Origin: Microbacterium halimionae
Lineage (GTDB): Bacteria > Actinomycetota > Actinomycetes > Actinomycetales > Microbacteriaceae
Reading direction: 5' to 3'
DNA: 64,000 nucleotides
Assembly: GCF_011761265.1 (NCBI RefSeq)
Contig: NZ_JAAOZB010000001.1
Coordinates: forward strand, 186,001-250,000
Part shown: in pieces, positions 27,092-35,445 of the stretch
Layout: each line of letters starts with the position of its first letter
Numbering within the stretch: position 1 is the first letter of the stretch
Position numbers and translations under genes: made by a program
Notes under the pieces: model-generated
Databases searched by the model: none
Seen by the model: the letters and a program-made list of their open reading frames with translations, nothing else
What the model was told of the DNA's origin: nothing

Positions 27092-27850
27092 ATGAGCAGA
27101 CTCATGGGCAAGACCGCACTCGTTACGGGTGCGGGAACCGGGATCGGGTACGCCGTCGCTACGCGATTCGCCGCCGAGGGTGCGCGCGTCATCATTGCCG
27201 ACCGTGACGAAGCAGCGGCTGCCGCCGCCGTCGAGGCTCTCGGCGCTGACGTCGCAAAAGCTGCCATCGTCGATATTTCTGACGAAGCATCCGTCGAACG
27301 CGGCTTCGCAGAACTCATCGCTGCGGGGTGGACCCCCGATGTCGTCGTTGCCAACGCGGGAGTGCAGCTCTTCGGGCACGACGCGAAGATCGGCGACCTC
27401 GATCTCGCTGTCTGGCAGCGCACTGTCGACATCAACCTGACCGGCACATTCCTCACCGTCAAGCACGCTGTGCGTGCGATGAAAGACGCGAACGGCGGAT
27501 CGATCATTCTCACCGGAAGCCCCACCGGGCTCAACGGCGAGGGCCAGGATTTCACCGCCTACAGCGCGACGAAGGCCGGGATTCATGGTCTGGCACGCAC
27601 AGTAGCTGCGGCCTATGCACGCGATGGCATACGGGTGAACACTGTCGTGCCGGGTTACACCGAAACGACGCTTGTGACGGCGATTACCTCCGACCCCGAA
27701 GCGCGCGCAGCCATCGTCGGTCGCATTCCGATGGGCCGCGCTGGCACACCCCACGATGTCGAAGGCATCATGGTGTTTCTTGCGAGCGACGACTCCGCAT
27801 TCGCGACCGGCGCGCTTTTCGCCGTCGATGGCGGCATGACGACGCTGTAA
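27092..27850 (+). CDS. Short-chain dehydrogenase/reductase (SDR)
   Basis: This 252-aa classical SDR has the cofactor motif TGAGTGIG, NAG in VVANAGVQ and the catalytic YSATK. It lies in the apionate operon, four bases after ApnO and just before ApnL. The pathway needs a D-apiose 1-dehydrogenase to make apionolactone. The known ApsD is a MocA-type enzyme and none is seen in the window, so this SDR is a candidate substitute (inference). A general sugar-alcohol or ketose dehydrogenase is the alternative. Confidence 0.88.
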   Translation: MSRLMGKTALVTGAGTGIGYAVATRFAAEGARVIIADRDEAAAAAAVEALGADVAKAAIVDISDEASVERGFAELIAAGWTPDVVVANAGVQLFGHDAKIGDLDLAVWQRTVDINLTGTFLTVKHAVRAMKDANGGSIILTGSPTGLNGEGQDFTAYSATKAGIHGLARTVAAAYARDGIRVNTVVPGYTETTLVTAITSDPEARAAIVGRIPMGRAGTPHDVEGIMVFLASDDSAFATGALFAVDGGMTTL

Positions 27851-27864
27851 CCGAATCGCCCCAT

Positions 27865-29661
27865 ATGACACTCGATGCATGGAACTCTTCCCACGCGCCG
27901 ACGCTGCTCTGGCAGTCCGGCGCGTGGCAAGTGCACCTGCGCGACGACGAATTCGCCGACATCAGCTATGACGGTCGGCCGGTACTCCGAAGCATCCGTG
28001 CTGTTGCGCGTGACCGTGACTGGAACACCGCGGGGTGGGTCATCAACTCCGTATCGACGACGCCCGAAGTGCTCACGCTGAGACTGCGCACTCAGGATTT
28101 CGGTGCTGATCTGTCCGGAGACGTGCGTGTCCGGGCATCGGATCGCGCACTCACTGTCGAATTCGACGCGTTATCAGCCGTGGAGTGGGAAACCAATCGC
28201 ACCGGCCTGGTGGTGCTGCATCCGCCGCTTCTCGCCGGAGCAGCGTTGCAGGCAACGCACCCCGACGGTTCTACGTCGGTGAGCAGCTTTCCGGTCGAGA
28301 TCAGCGCGCACCAGCCGGTCTTCGACATCGCTGGCCTCGCGTGGCAACACGCGGGTCTCGGGGTTCACGTGGCGTTTTCGGGTGACGTCTTTGAGATGGA
28401 AGATCAGCGCAACTGGACGGATGCCTCGTTCAAGACATACAGCAGACCGCTTTCGTTGCCTTTCCCCTACCGACTCAAGCCCGACTCGCGCGTCTCGCAG
28501 TCGGTCACGGTCACCGTCTCACCACTGCCCGATGCTTCTCCCGGGGCGAGGTCACCCGTCGCGCAGATCCGGCTCGACGCGGCCGGTGCACCTTTTCCCG
28601 CTGTGGGGGTGTCCGCCGCTACCGGTCCAGACCCGGCTCCCGCGCTCGAACCGATTGGCTCTGAGCTTCTCGTCGAGCTCGATCTTGCGACCGCCAATTG
28701 GCGCAGCGCTCTCGAACGCGCGCTCGCGCAGCCACTCGCACTCGATGTGCGTCTCGTGCTCGACACTGCGAACCCCACAGCCGTTCATTCCGCGGTCGCA
28801 CTGCTCCCGAGCCAGCGACTTGTGCGAATCGGCGCATTCCAGCGCACCGGCGACTCCCGACATGTGACCGACGCTCGCGCCGACGCGCTTCTTCGGGATG
28901 CGCTCGCAGCCCACGGCCTGAGAACACCAGTCGTCGGCGGTTCACGCTCGCATTACACGGAGCTGAACCGTGAGGGCCATCGCCTCCCGCGCGACCTCGA
29001 TGGGCTCGCCGTCACGTTCACGCCACTCTTCCATTCACTCGGAACCGAGCAACTCGTCGAATCAGTCGCAATGCAACGTCTGATCGCGGAAGCGGCCGTC
29101 GCATATATTGCTGATACCCCCGTCCACATCGGGCCCATCGCGCTTCGCCCGCGATTCAACGACGTGGCGACTGCGCCGGAGCCCGCTCCGTCTCGCGCAG
29201 ACCTCGCCGAGGGGTACGGTGCTGAATTCACCGGCAGCGTCGACCCCCGCCAGAGCGCGCCACAGCTCGGTGCCTGGCTGATCGCAAGTGCTGCGGCACT
29301 CGCGATTCCGGGCGTTGCATCGCTCAGTTATTTCGAAGAGTGGGGGCCACGAGGCATCCGCTCGTCAGCCGGGGAGCCAACACCCGCCTTCGATGCAATC
29401 AACGCCGTCGCTGGGCTTGCAGGATCGCCGCTCCTTTCTGGCACGAGCCCAGACGGACTGGTGTGGGCTGTCGGTGCACTCGCTGACAGCCAGACCTCAA
29501 CAGTGCTCGTTGCCAATCTCGACACCGTGGCGCGCGACATCGACGTGACAACCTCGACGGGTGTCGAGCGCGTGCTCGTTGCACCTTTCGCCTGGCAGTT
29601 CCTGTCGGGAGCCTCAACAGCTTTCACAAACCCGCTGCCGAATTCTCCCGAGGAGCACTGA
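27865..29661 (+). CDS. apnL: Probable D-apionate lactonase
   Basis: This 598-aa protein has an N-terminal beta-sandwich-like region (residues about 1-210, with FEMEDQRNWTDASFKTY), a middle barrel-like part and a C-terminal sandwich. This matches my recollection of the large ApnL lactonases that hydrolyse D-apionolactone to D-apionate. The charged FEMEDQRNW stretch is the most distinctive feature. The start ATG 27865 is the first possible start after the SDR stop, but no good ribosome site is visible. No signal peptide. The identification depends on family memory plus the apnO-oiaC context. Confidence 0.72.
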   Translation: MTLDAWNSSHAPTLLWQSGAWQVHLRDDEFADISYDGRPVLRSIRAVARDRDWNTAGWVINSVSTTPEVLTLRLRTQDFGADLSGDVRVRASDRALTVEFDALSAVEWETNRTGLVVLHPPLLAGAALQATHPDGSTSVSSFPVEISAHQPVFDIAGLAWQHAGLGVHVAFSGDVFEMEDQRNWTDASFKTYSRPLSLPFPYRLKPDSRVSQSVTVTVSPLPDASPGARSPVAQIRLDAAGAPFPAVGVSAATGPDPAPALEPIGSELLVELDLATANWRSALERALAQPLALDVRLVLDTANPTAVHSAVALLPSQRLVRIGAFQRTGDSRHVTDARADALLRDALAAHGLRTPVVGGSRSHYTELNREGHRLPRDLDGLAVTFTPLFHSLGTEQLVESVAMQRLIAEAAVAYIADTPVHIGPIALRPRFNDVATAPEPAPSRADLAEGYGAEFTGSVDPRQSAPQLGAWLIASAAALAIPGVASLSYFEEWGPRGIRSSAGEPTPAFDAINAVAGLAGSPLLSGTSPDGLVWAVGALADSQTSTVLVANLDTVARDIDVTTSTGVERVLVAPFAWQFLSGASTAFTNPLPNSPEEH

Positions 29662-30926
29662 TGCTTGATCGTTGGATACCCCTGCTTGAAGATCACATCC
29701 GCACCAACTGCGAACAGATGACACGGGAACCATCCGGAATCCTCACCCACCCGTACACCGTGCCCTCGAGCCCGGAGTCGCCCTACTACTCGATGGCACT
29801 GTGGGACTGGGACTCGTGGTTTATCAGCGTCGTGCTCGGACAGGTCGAAGCAGACACTGGGCGTGCCGGGCACTTTGGCGCGTACGAAGAGGGCGTCATC
29901 CGCAATTTCCTCGAGCACACCGACACCGATGGCGTCATGCCTATTCTGCTGAAGCCTGAGGGCCCTGTGCTGCACGGCGACCCGTCGCGGGGCGCCGGAT
30001 TTTCAGAAAACATGCACAAACCGGTGCTCGCGCAGCAGGCAGCGTTGCTCGCCCGCCGCCGTGGCAGTGCCGAATGGCTGCGCGACGATATGCCGGCCCT
30101 CGGCGCCTTTGTTTCTCGCTACCTCGAGAGCCACGTGCATGCCGAAACCGGATTGGCCTACTGGCAAACGGATTTCGCCATCGGCGTCGACAACGACCCG
30201 TCGGCCTACTATCGACCGGCAAAGAGCACGGCGTCGATCTATCTCAACAGCCTGCTCTACCGCGAACTCCTCGCGTATGGCTATCTCCTCGAAGAGCTAG
30301 ATCAGGTCTCGGAGGCAAACATCTGGCGAGGCCACGCGCAAAATCTCGCGGATGCCGTCAACGAACACTGCTGGGACGAGCGCGACGGCACCTACTACAG
30401 CGTCGATCTCAATCTCCGCCCGATCGATGCCGAAGACTGGCTGCACCGTGGCGCACCACGCACGTGGTCTTCGATGATTATGCGGATCGACAACTGGTCA
30501 AGCTTTCTGCCGCTGTGGGCAGGGTTCGTGTCTCAAGAGCGCGCAGAGTGCATGGTCAATCGATATCTTGAGCCCGAAACGTTCCACGCCCAGTTCGGAG
30601 TGCGCACGCTTTCCAAGCTGGAGAAAATGTACAACCTGCGCGCCTCCAATAATCCGTCCAATTGGCTCGGCCCCGTGTGGGGAGTGAGCAACTATCTCGT
30701 GTTTCGCGGGCTGCAAAAGTACGGATTCGAAAGAGAAGCGCGCGATCTGGCGCAAAAGACGGTGCGACTTTTCGGCCAGGATCTGGAGACCAACGGGTCG
30801 CTTCACGAGTTCTACAACCCCGACACCGGTGAGCCGATCATGACGAAGGGCTTTCAGAATTGGAACTTCCTCGTGCTGAACATGACGGCGTACCTCGAGG
30901 GTCGCACCATGGTCACTGAGTTCTAA
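29661..30926 (+). CDS. GH63/MGH-like (alpha/alpha)6 glycosidase
   Basis: This 421-aa protein resembles the mannosyl/glucosylglycerate hydrolase group of the GH63/trehalase-like clan: LWDWDSWF near residue 48, an Asp in GVDNDPSAYY near 176, NPSNWLGPVWGVSNYL, and a Glu in LHEFYNPDTGEP near the end. Those Asp and Glu residues are the likely acid and base. Known members cleave alpha-glycosides of glycerate. In this operon it may hydrolyse an apiose- or apionate-linked glycoside (inference). No signal peptide. The start shares its A with the apnL stop, after AGGAG. Confidence 0.78.
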   Translation: MLDRWIPLLEDHIRTNCEQMTREPSGILTHPYTVPSSPESPYYSMALWDWDSWFISVVLGQVEADTGRAGHFGAYEEGVIRNFLEHTDTDGVMPILLKPEGPVLHGDPSRGAGFSENMHKPVLAQQAALLARRRGSAEWLRDDMPALGAFVSRYLESHVHAETGLAYWQTDFAIGVDNDPSAYYRPAKSTASIYLNSLLYRELLAYGYLLEELDQVSEANIWRGHAQNLADAVNEHCWDERDGTYYSVDLNLRPIDAEDWLHRGAPRTWSSMIMRIDNWSSFLPLWAGFVSQERAECMVNRYLEPETFHAQFGVRTLSKLEKMYNLRASNNPSNWLGPVWGVSNYLVFRGLQKYGFEREARDLAQKTVRLFGQDLETNGSLHEFYNPDTGEPIMTKGFQNWNFLVLNMTAYLEGRTMVTEF

Positions 30927-31940
30927 CTAGATCGACCCAATACCGGCCGAACTCGCACGAACCATCAGATCAGGCTCGAGAACCCGGTGGATATCCTCCA
31001 CTGGACGGCGCTCAATCATGTCAAAAAGCAAGTCCATCACCGCAGTACCGAAACCCTGATGACGCCCCCGCACACTCGTGAGAGGAATGAGCGACGCCTC
31101 GGCAAACTCGTTGTCGTCATACCCGACGACGGCCATTTCTCGTGGCACGTGCACCCCACCCGTCGCCACTGCGTTCAAGATACCGAGCGCCAACAGGTCG
31201 TTCACTGCGAACACTCCATCGGGCCGCTGCGCAGCGTGACGCTGCAAGAGAGCTTCTCCGACCTCGTGCCCGCCCCGAACTGTTCGGTCGGGCATGTTGA
31301 TGACCTCGAGTGTGGTTCCGGATCCCCGTGCGACTTCGCTCGCGCCGGCAAGACGCGCCGAGACCTGCGGAATACCGAGCGGTCCTCCCACGAAGGCGAC
31401 GTGACGACATCCGATGTCGAGCAAATGCTGCATGGCCTGACGCCCGCCCGAGACATCGTCGATTGACACCGAGGGCTGGTCGAGCGAAGCAGCACGTTGA
31501 CCGATCAAGACTGAGGGAGTCCCCCGCCTACGCACCTGAGCAAGCCGCTCCTCAATCGGTTCGTGCGAGGATACGAGCAATCCGCGAACCTGATGCTGTT
31601 CGAAAACCTGGATATATGCGTCTTCTCGCTCGCGGCTGCGATGTGAATTTCCGATAAAAACCGATACGCCACGGTCTGATGCGCGCAGCTCGACGCTCTC
31701 CGCGATCTCGGCGAAATGGGGGTTACTCACGTCTGGAGCGATGTAGCCGATAACGGTGCTGACGCCGAGTCGAAGCTGACGACCCGCGTTGCTCGGCACA
31801 AAACCGAGCGACTCGATTGCCTGCTGAATGCGTTGCGCCTTATCAGCAGAAACCTTGTCCGGGTGGTTGAGGAAGTTCGACACCGTGCCAACAGCGACGT
31901 CGGCACGATCGGCCACATCACGAATTCCAACTCTGCCCAT
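30927..31940 (-). CDS. LacI family transcriptional regulator
   Basis: This 337-aa repressor has an N-terminal helix-turn-helix (IRDVADRADVAVGTVSNFLN) and the hinge region QLRLGVSTVIGYI, followed by a periplasmic-binding-protein-like effector domain ending in the usual DLLFDMIE...RVLEPDLMVR. It diverges from the ABC sugar importer operon beginning at 32209. The intergenic region has three AAACGT-centred operator-like sites typical of LacI proteins. Its stop abuts the stop of the MGH-like gene. The inducer is probably a sugar carried by the adjacent importer. Confidence 0.92.
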   Translation of the reverse strand: MGRVGIRDVADRADVAVGTVSNFLNHPDKVSADKAQRIQQAIESLGFVPSNAGRQLRLGVSTVIGYIAPDVSNPHFAEIAESVELRASDRGVSVFIGNSHRSREREDAYIQVFEQHQVRGLLVSSHEPIEERLAQVRRRGTPSVLIGQRAASLDQPSVSIDDVSGGRQAMQHLLDIGCRHVAFVGGPLGIPQVSARLAGASEVARGSGTTLEVINMPDRTVRGGHEVGEALLQRHAAQRPDGVFAVNDLLALGILNAVATGGVHVPREMAVVGYDDNEFAEASLIPLTSVRGRHQGFGTAVMDLLFDMIERRPVEDIHRVLEPDLMVRASSAGIGSI

Positions 31941-32010
31941 TATTTTTACTCGTCCCCTTCGGCGATTGAACAGAACTGTACCCGATCAATCCGCACGCAA
32001 CGACCCTTTT

Positions 32011-32022
32011 CGGAACGTTTCA
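32011..32022. promoter_or_regulatory. LacI-type operator site 1
   Basis: CGGAACGTTTCA (complement TGAAACGTTCCG) is close to the common actinobacterial LacI consensus TGAAACGTTTCA. It lies 71 nt upstream of the regulator start, so autoregulation is possible. A separate perfect palindrome, CGAAAATTTTCG, is at 32051-32062. Confidence 0.5.
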
Positions 32023-32146
32023 ATATTTCGAACGTGGCATGAAGCCGTGACGAAAATTTTCGCCGATTGCCAGCGTGAGAGGAGAAAAGTCACGATCAGA
32101 TCACCAGGCTTGACAGTCGCCAAATATCTCGCTTACGATCCATACT

Positions 32147-32176
32147 TGAAACGTCTCAATGACGACAAACGTCTCA
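32147..32176. promoter_or_regulatory. Tandem LacI-type operators before the sugar ABC operon
   Basis: TGAAACGTCTCA at 32147-32158 differs from the palindrome TGAAACGTTTCA at one base. ACAAACGTCTCA follows at 32165-32176. The 14-nt word AAACGTCTCAATGA repeats at 32149-32162 and 32167-32180 with an 18-bp period. These sites lie 33-62 nt before the GTG start of the binding protein. Confidence 0.6.
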
Positions 32177-32208
32177 ATGAAGACACCCGCACTTTTCAAG
32201 GAGGAATT

Positions 32209-33534
32209 GTGATCACAGCATCTAAGCGGAACTTTACGAAGCCGCTTTTCAGTACTCTGGCAATCGCCGGAGTGAGCGCCCTCGTTTTGACGGGTTGCTC
32301 TGGCGGCAATGGCGGCGACGGCGGCGGAGACGCGACTGGAGCTGACCACGAAATGCTCGACTACGTCATCAACTCAGAGAACACGACGACAGAGCCCATT
32401 CTCGATGCTCTCGCCAACAATCAGTGCCAGGCTGAAAACGAGGCGCAACCGCTCGAGATCAGCGGCATTCCGCAGGCAGAAATCGACGCCCAGATGCAGC
32501 TTCTTGCGAGCCAAGGAGGCCTCCCCTCCATGTTCGCTGCCGGTGGAAACCCCGCGGAAGGCGAAAAGCTCTGGGACGCGGGAGTGATTCTGGATCTCGA
32601 TGAGGCGATGACAGAACTCGGTGTTCGCGACAAGGTGAGCGATGCCGCCGTTTCGACGATCGAAAAGCTGTACGGCGGCGAGTTCAACTTCCTGCCGTTC
32701 CAGTACAACATCGAAGGATTCTTCTACAACACGCAGATCTTCGAAGAGAACGGCTGGGAAGTTCCCGAAACGTGGAGCGATTTGATGACAGTCGCTGGGG
32801 AAGCGGATGCAGCTGGCGTCACGCCGTTCGCAGCATCCGGGGAACAGGGCTGGCCGCTGACGCGACTCGTGAGTGGCTACCTTTTCCGATCGCTCGGCCC
32901 TGACGCGATGCAAAAGATCGCCGATGGTGACGCGAAGCTCACTGACCCCGAATACGTCGAGGCCGCAGCACAGATCGCTGAAATCGGCGACATGGGCTAC
33001 TTCGGCGACAACGTCGCATCCCTCGACTACGACGCGGCGACCAACGAGTTCCTCACGGGCAACGCGGCGATGATCTACATGGGCAGCTGGCTGCTGGGAA
33101 ACATCAACAGCGACAGCAACCAGATCGGCACTGAGAACGTCGGCTTCATGCGCTTCCCCGCGGTCGAAGGTGGCGCAGGCAGCATCGACGAGTACCCATC
33201 GAACGTGGGGCTCCCGTCTACATTCAGCAAAGATGCCTATGGCCCGAAGACTGCGGACTGGCTGAAGTGCATCACTGAAAACTTCGGTAACGAGGCCATC
33301 GAGCAGGGTCAGATCACCGGATTCGTTTCCGACGTCGAGGTGGATCTTCCCGTCATCTCCGAAACCATCAAGGACGAGATCGAGGGCGCCACCGACAGCG
33401 TGCTGTGGTTTGAAGCACTCTTCAACGCAAAGGCAAGCTCGATTTCTTCAACCAACGCGGCGCTTCTTGCCACGGGACAGATGACGCCAGACGAGTTCAT
33501 GACTCTCGTCCAGGACGCACTCGATAACCCGTAA
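32209..33534 (+). CDS. Sugar ABC transporter substrate-binding lipoprotein, family 1
   Basis: This 441-aa lipoprotein starts at GTG 32209 after a strong AAGGAGG site; longer upstream frames are spurious. Signal peptide and lipobox LTGC give Cys30 as the lipid anchor. The mature protein has the extracellular sugar-binding (MalE-like) fold, with GGEFNFLPFQYNIEGFFYN and NEFLTGNAAMIYMGSWLLGN as typical landmarks. It delivers its sugar to the two permeases that follow. The sugar cannot be read from sequence; the operon content (GH78, GH127, apionate genes) suggests a rhamnose- or apiose-containing oligosaccharide. Confidence 0.93.
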   Translation: MITASKRNFTKPLFSTLAIAGVSALVLTGCSGGNGGDGGGDATGADHEMLDYVINSENTTTEPILDALANNQCQAENEAQPLEISGIPQAEIDAQMQLLASQGGLPSMFAAGGNPAEGEKLWDAGVILDLDEAMTELGVRDKVSDAAVSTIEKLYGGEFNFLPFQYNIEGFFYNTQIFEENGWEVPETWSDLMTVAGEADAAGVTPFAASGEQGWPLTRLVSGYLFRSLGPDAMQKIADGDAKLTDPEYVEAAAQIAEIGDMGYFGDNVASLDYDAATNEFLTGNAAMIYMGSWLLGNINSDSNQIGTENVGFMRFPAVEGGAGSIDEYPSNVGLPSTFSKDAYGPKTADWLKCITENFGNEAIEQGQITGFVSDVEVDLPVISETIKDEIEGATDSVLWFEALFNAKASSISSTNAALLATGQMTPDEFMTLVQDALDNP

Positions 33535-33545
33535 CCATCGCGCAC

Positions 33546-33583
33546 TTCTGGCGGGGCCGCCATCCATGTCGGCCCCGCCAGAA
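33546..33583 (+). promoter_or_regulatory. Intra-operon hairpin after the sugar-binding protein gene
   Basis: TTCTGGCGGGGCC at 33546-33558 pairs perfectly with GGCCCCGCCAGAA at 33571-33583 (13 bp, plus one inner G-C pair). It sits between the binding-protein stop and the first permease, the same position as the hairpin at 3344-3380. It probably sets a higher level of binding protein than permease. Confidence 0.7.
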
Positions 33584-33644
33584 AGCATCCGCGCCCAGGG
33601 GCGCATTCTTTTCTCTTCTCCCCCCGAACGCGAAAGCCCATCTC

Positions 33645-34526
33645 ATGAAGTCGATTCTCGGAGATCGCAAGGCGATCATGCTGCTGCTCACGCCAGCGCT
33701 GGTCGTGTACACCCTCATCATTCTCGTGCCCGTCGTCTGGTCATTCGTGCTGACTTTCTTCGACGGCAGCGCGCTCGGAGGATTTCAGTTCGCGGGAGTT
33801 TCAAACTTCGAGCGACTGTTCACCGACCCGTACATCGCAGACGCTTTCTGGTTCACGGTGAAATATGCAGTTCTCGTAACGCTGTTCCAGGTCGTCTTCG
33901 GCTACGGCCTTGCTTTGCTTTACAACTTCGTCCTCCGCAAGTCGTCGGTACTCGTTCGCACCCTCGTGTTCTTTCCGGTGGTCCTGCCGACAGTGGCAGT
34001 GTCGTTGCTGTACCAAAAACTGTTTCAATCAGCACCGAACGACGGACTCGTCAATGAGCTCTTGGTCAACGTAGGCCTGAGTGGCGTCGACTGGCTCGGG
34101 TCGGGAACGACAGCATTTGTCGTCATCGTCATCATGGATGTCTGGCGTTCCATGGGCTTCTACGGAGTTCTCGTATTTTCCGGGCTTCTCGACATTCCGG
34201 ACGAGATCATCGAGTCGGCGCGCATCGACGGTGCACGCGGCTTCGGGCTCTTTCGCTTCATCGTGCTGCCGATGTCGCTTCCGATCCTCTACGCGTCATT
34301 CATCTTCAGTATCAACGGCACGATCAAGGTTTTCGATTCGGTATACGCCCTCACACTCGGCGGACCCGGTAGCTCGACCACGCCGCTCACGCTGTACATG
34401 TATCGCACGGCGTTCCAGTACAGCGACTATGGCTACGGTTCGACGATAGCTCTGCTGCTGACGGTCATGTGTCTCGCAGTCACCCTGCTGATCTTCCGTT
34501 CATCGCGACGCGATAACACCATCTGA
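33645..34526 (+). CDS. Sugar ABC transporter permease, MalF/UgpA type
   Basis: This 293-aa protein has six predicted helices and the EAA loop IIESARIDGARGFGLFRFIVLPMSLPIL typical of CUT1 carbohydrate importers. The TPALVVYTLIILVPVVWSF N-terminal helix and LYMYRTAFQYSDYGYGSTIALLL C-terminal segment are standard. It pairs with the next permease. No ATPase gene is present in this operon, so a shared MsiK-type ATPase encoded elsewhere is expected (known in actinobacteria; not visible here). Confidence 0.93.
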   Translation: MKSILGDRKAIMLLLTPALVVYTLIILVPVVWSFVLTFFDGSALGGFQFAGVSNFERLFTDPYIADAFWFTVKYAVLVTLFQVVFGYGLALLYNFVLRKSSVLVRTLVFFPVVLPTVAVSLLYQKLFQSAPNDGLVNELLVNVGLSGVDWLGSGTTAFVVIVIMDVWRSMGFYGVLVFSGLLDIPDEIIESARIDGARGFGLFRFIVLPMSLPILYASFIFSINGTIKVFDSVYALTLGGPGSSTTPLTLYMYRTAFQYSDYGYGSTIALLLTVMCLAVTLLIFRSSRRDNTI

Positions 34527-34536
34527 GGTTTCGAGA

Positions 34537-35445
34537 ATGACTACTACCGCCACGACAGTCGCCGTTCACACCCAACGGTCCTTTTCTCCCGCGCCCCACG
34601 GCGTGAGAGAAAAGAGCATCCGCTTTTTGAAAAAGCTCCCCACCTGGTTTGCGATCGCATTCCTCATCCTCATCACTGCCTACCCGCTGTTTTGGATGTT
34701 CATCAACTCCCTGAAGTCGAACTCAGACTTCTTGAACAACCCCTCTTACACCCTCCCGACGGTGTGGGAATGGGGCAACTACATCAACGCGTGGGAAACG
34801 GGAAACCTCGCGACGACGATCACTAACTCGATCATCGTCACCTTTCCCTCGCTCCTCCTGATCGTTCTCCTGGGCGCAGCGGCCGGATACGCTCTCGAAG
34901 TCCTCGTCTTCAAAGGCCGAGGTGGCGTGCTCCTGCTGTTCCTTGCAGGCGTCATGATCCCGATGCAGATGATCATCCTGCCGCTTTTCACGATGTTCTT
35001 CGAGATCGGCATCACCGGCACCTACCTCCCGTTGATACTCATCTATACGGCCAGCGGCTTGCCGCTTACTGTGTTCATGATGGCGACGTATTTCCGCGCG
35101 ATACCTCGTGAGATCTTTGAAGCAGCAGCTCTCGACGGGGCATCGATGACTCGAGCCTTCTTCTCGATCGGCCTACCGATGATGCGAAATGCCGTCTTGA
35201 CGGTTGCGATCGTGCAGTTCTTCCTCATCTGGAACGACCTGCTCATCGCGCTCATCTTCGCCGGCCAGCGAAAACTCAACACCATTCAGGTCGGGCTGCT
35301 CAACTTCTCCGGAGAATATGGCGCCATCAACTACGGGCCGCTCTTCGCCGCGATCTGCATTACGGTGGGCGGAATTCTCATTCTGTACCTCTTCTTGAAC
35401 CAGAAGATCATGAAGGGCTTGTCAGCTGGGGCGGTCAAGGGATGA
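34537..35445 (+). CDS. Sugar ABC transporter permease, MalG/UgpE type
   Basis: This 302-aa partner permease has a cytoplasmic N-terminal tail, six helices and the EAA loop IPREIFEAAALDGASMTRAFFSIGLPMMRNA. The FLIWNDLLIALIFAGQRKLNTIQVGLLNF region is characteristic of MalG-type subunits. It is ten bases after the first permease and overlaps the following SDR gene by four bases, so the importer and catabolic genes are one transcription unit. Confidence 0.93.
   Translation: MTTTATTVAVHTQRSFSPAPHGVREKSIRFLKKLPTWFAIAFLILITAYPLFWMFINSLKSNSDFLNNPSYTLPTVWEWGNYINAWETGNLATTITNSIIVTFPSLLLIVLLGAAAGYALEVLVFKGRGGVLLLFLAGVMIPMQMIILPLFTMFFEIGITGTYLPLILIYTASGLPLTVFMMATYFRAIPREIFEAAALDGASMTRAFFSIGLPMMRNAVLTVAIVQFFLIWNDLLIALIFAGQRKLNTIQVGLLNFSGEYGAINYGPLFAAICITVGGILILYLFLNQKIMKGLSAGAVKG

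Noticed and set aside
31828..32208. Longer N-terminus for the sugar-binding lipoprotein
   Set aside because: The added sequence overlaps the LacI gene and operators, and would bury the signal peptide. GTG 32209 has an AAGGAGG site and gives a normal lipoprotein.
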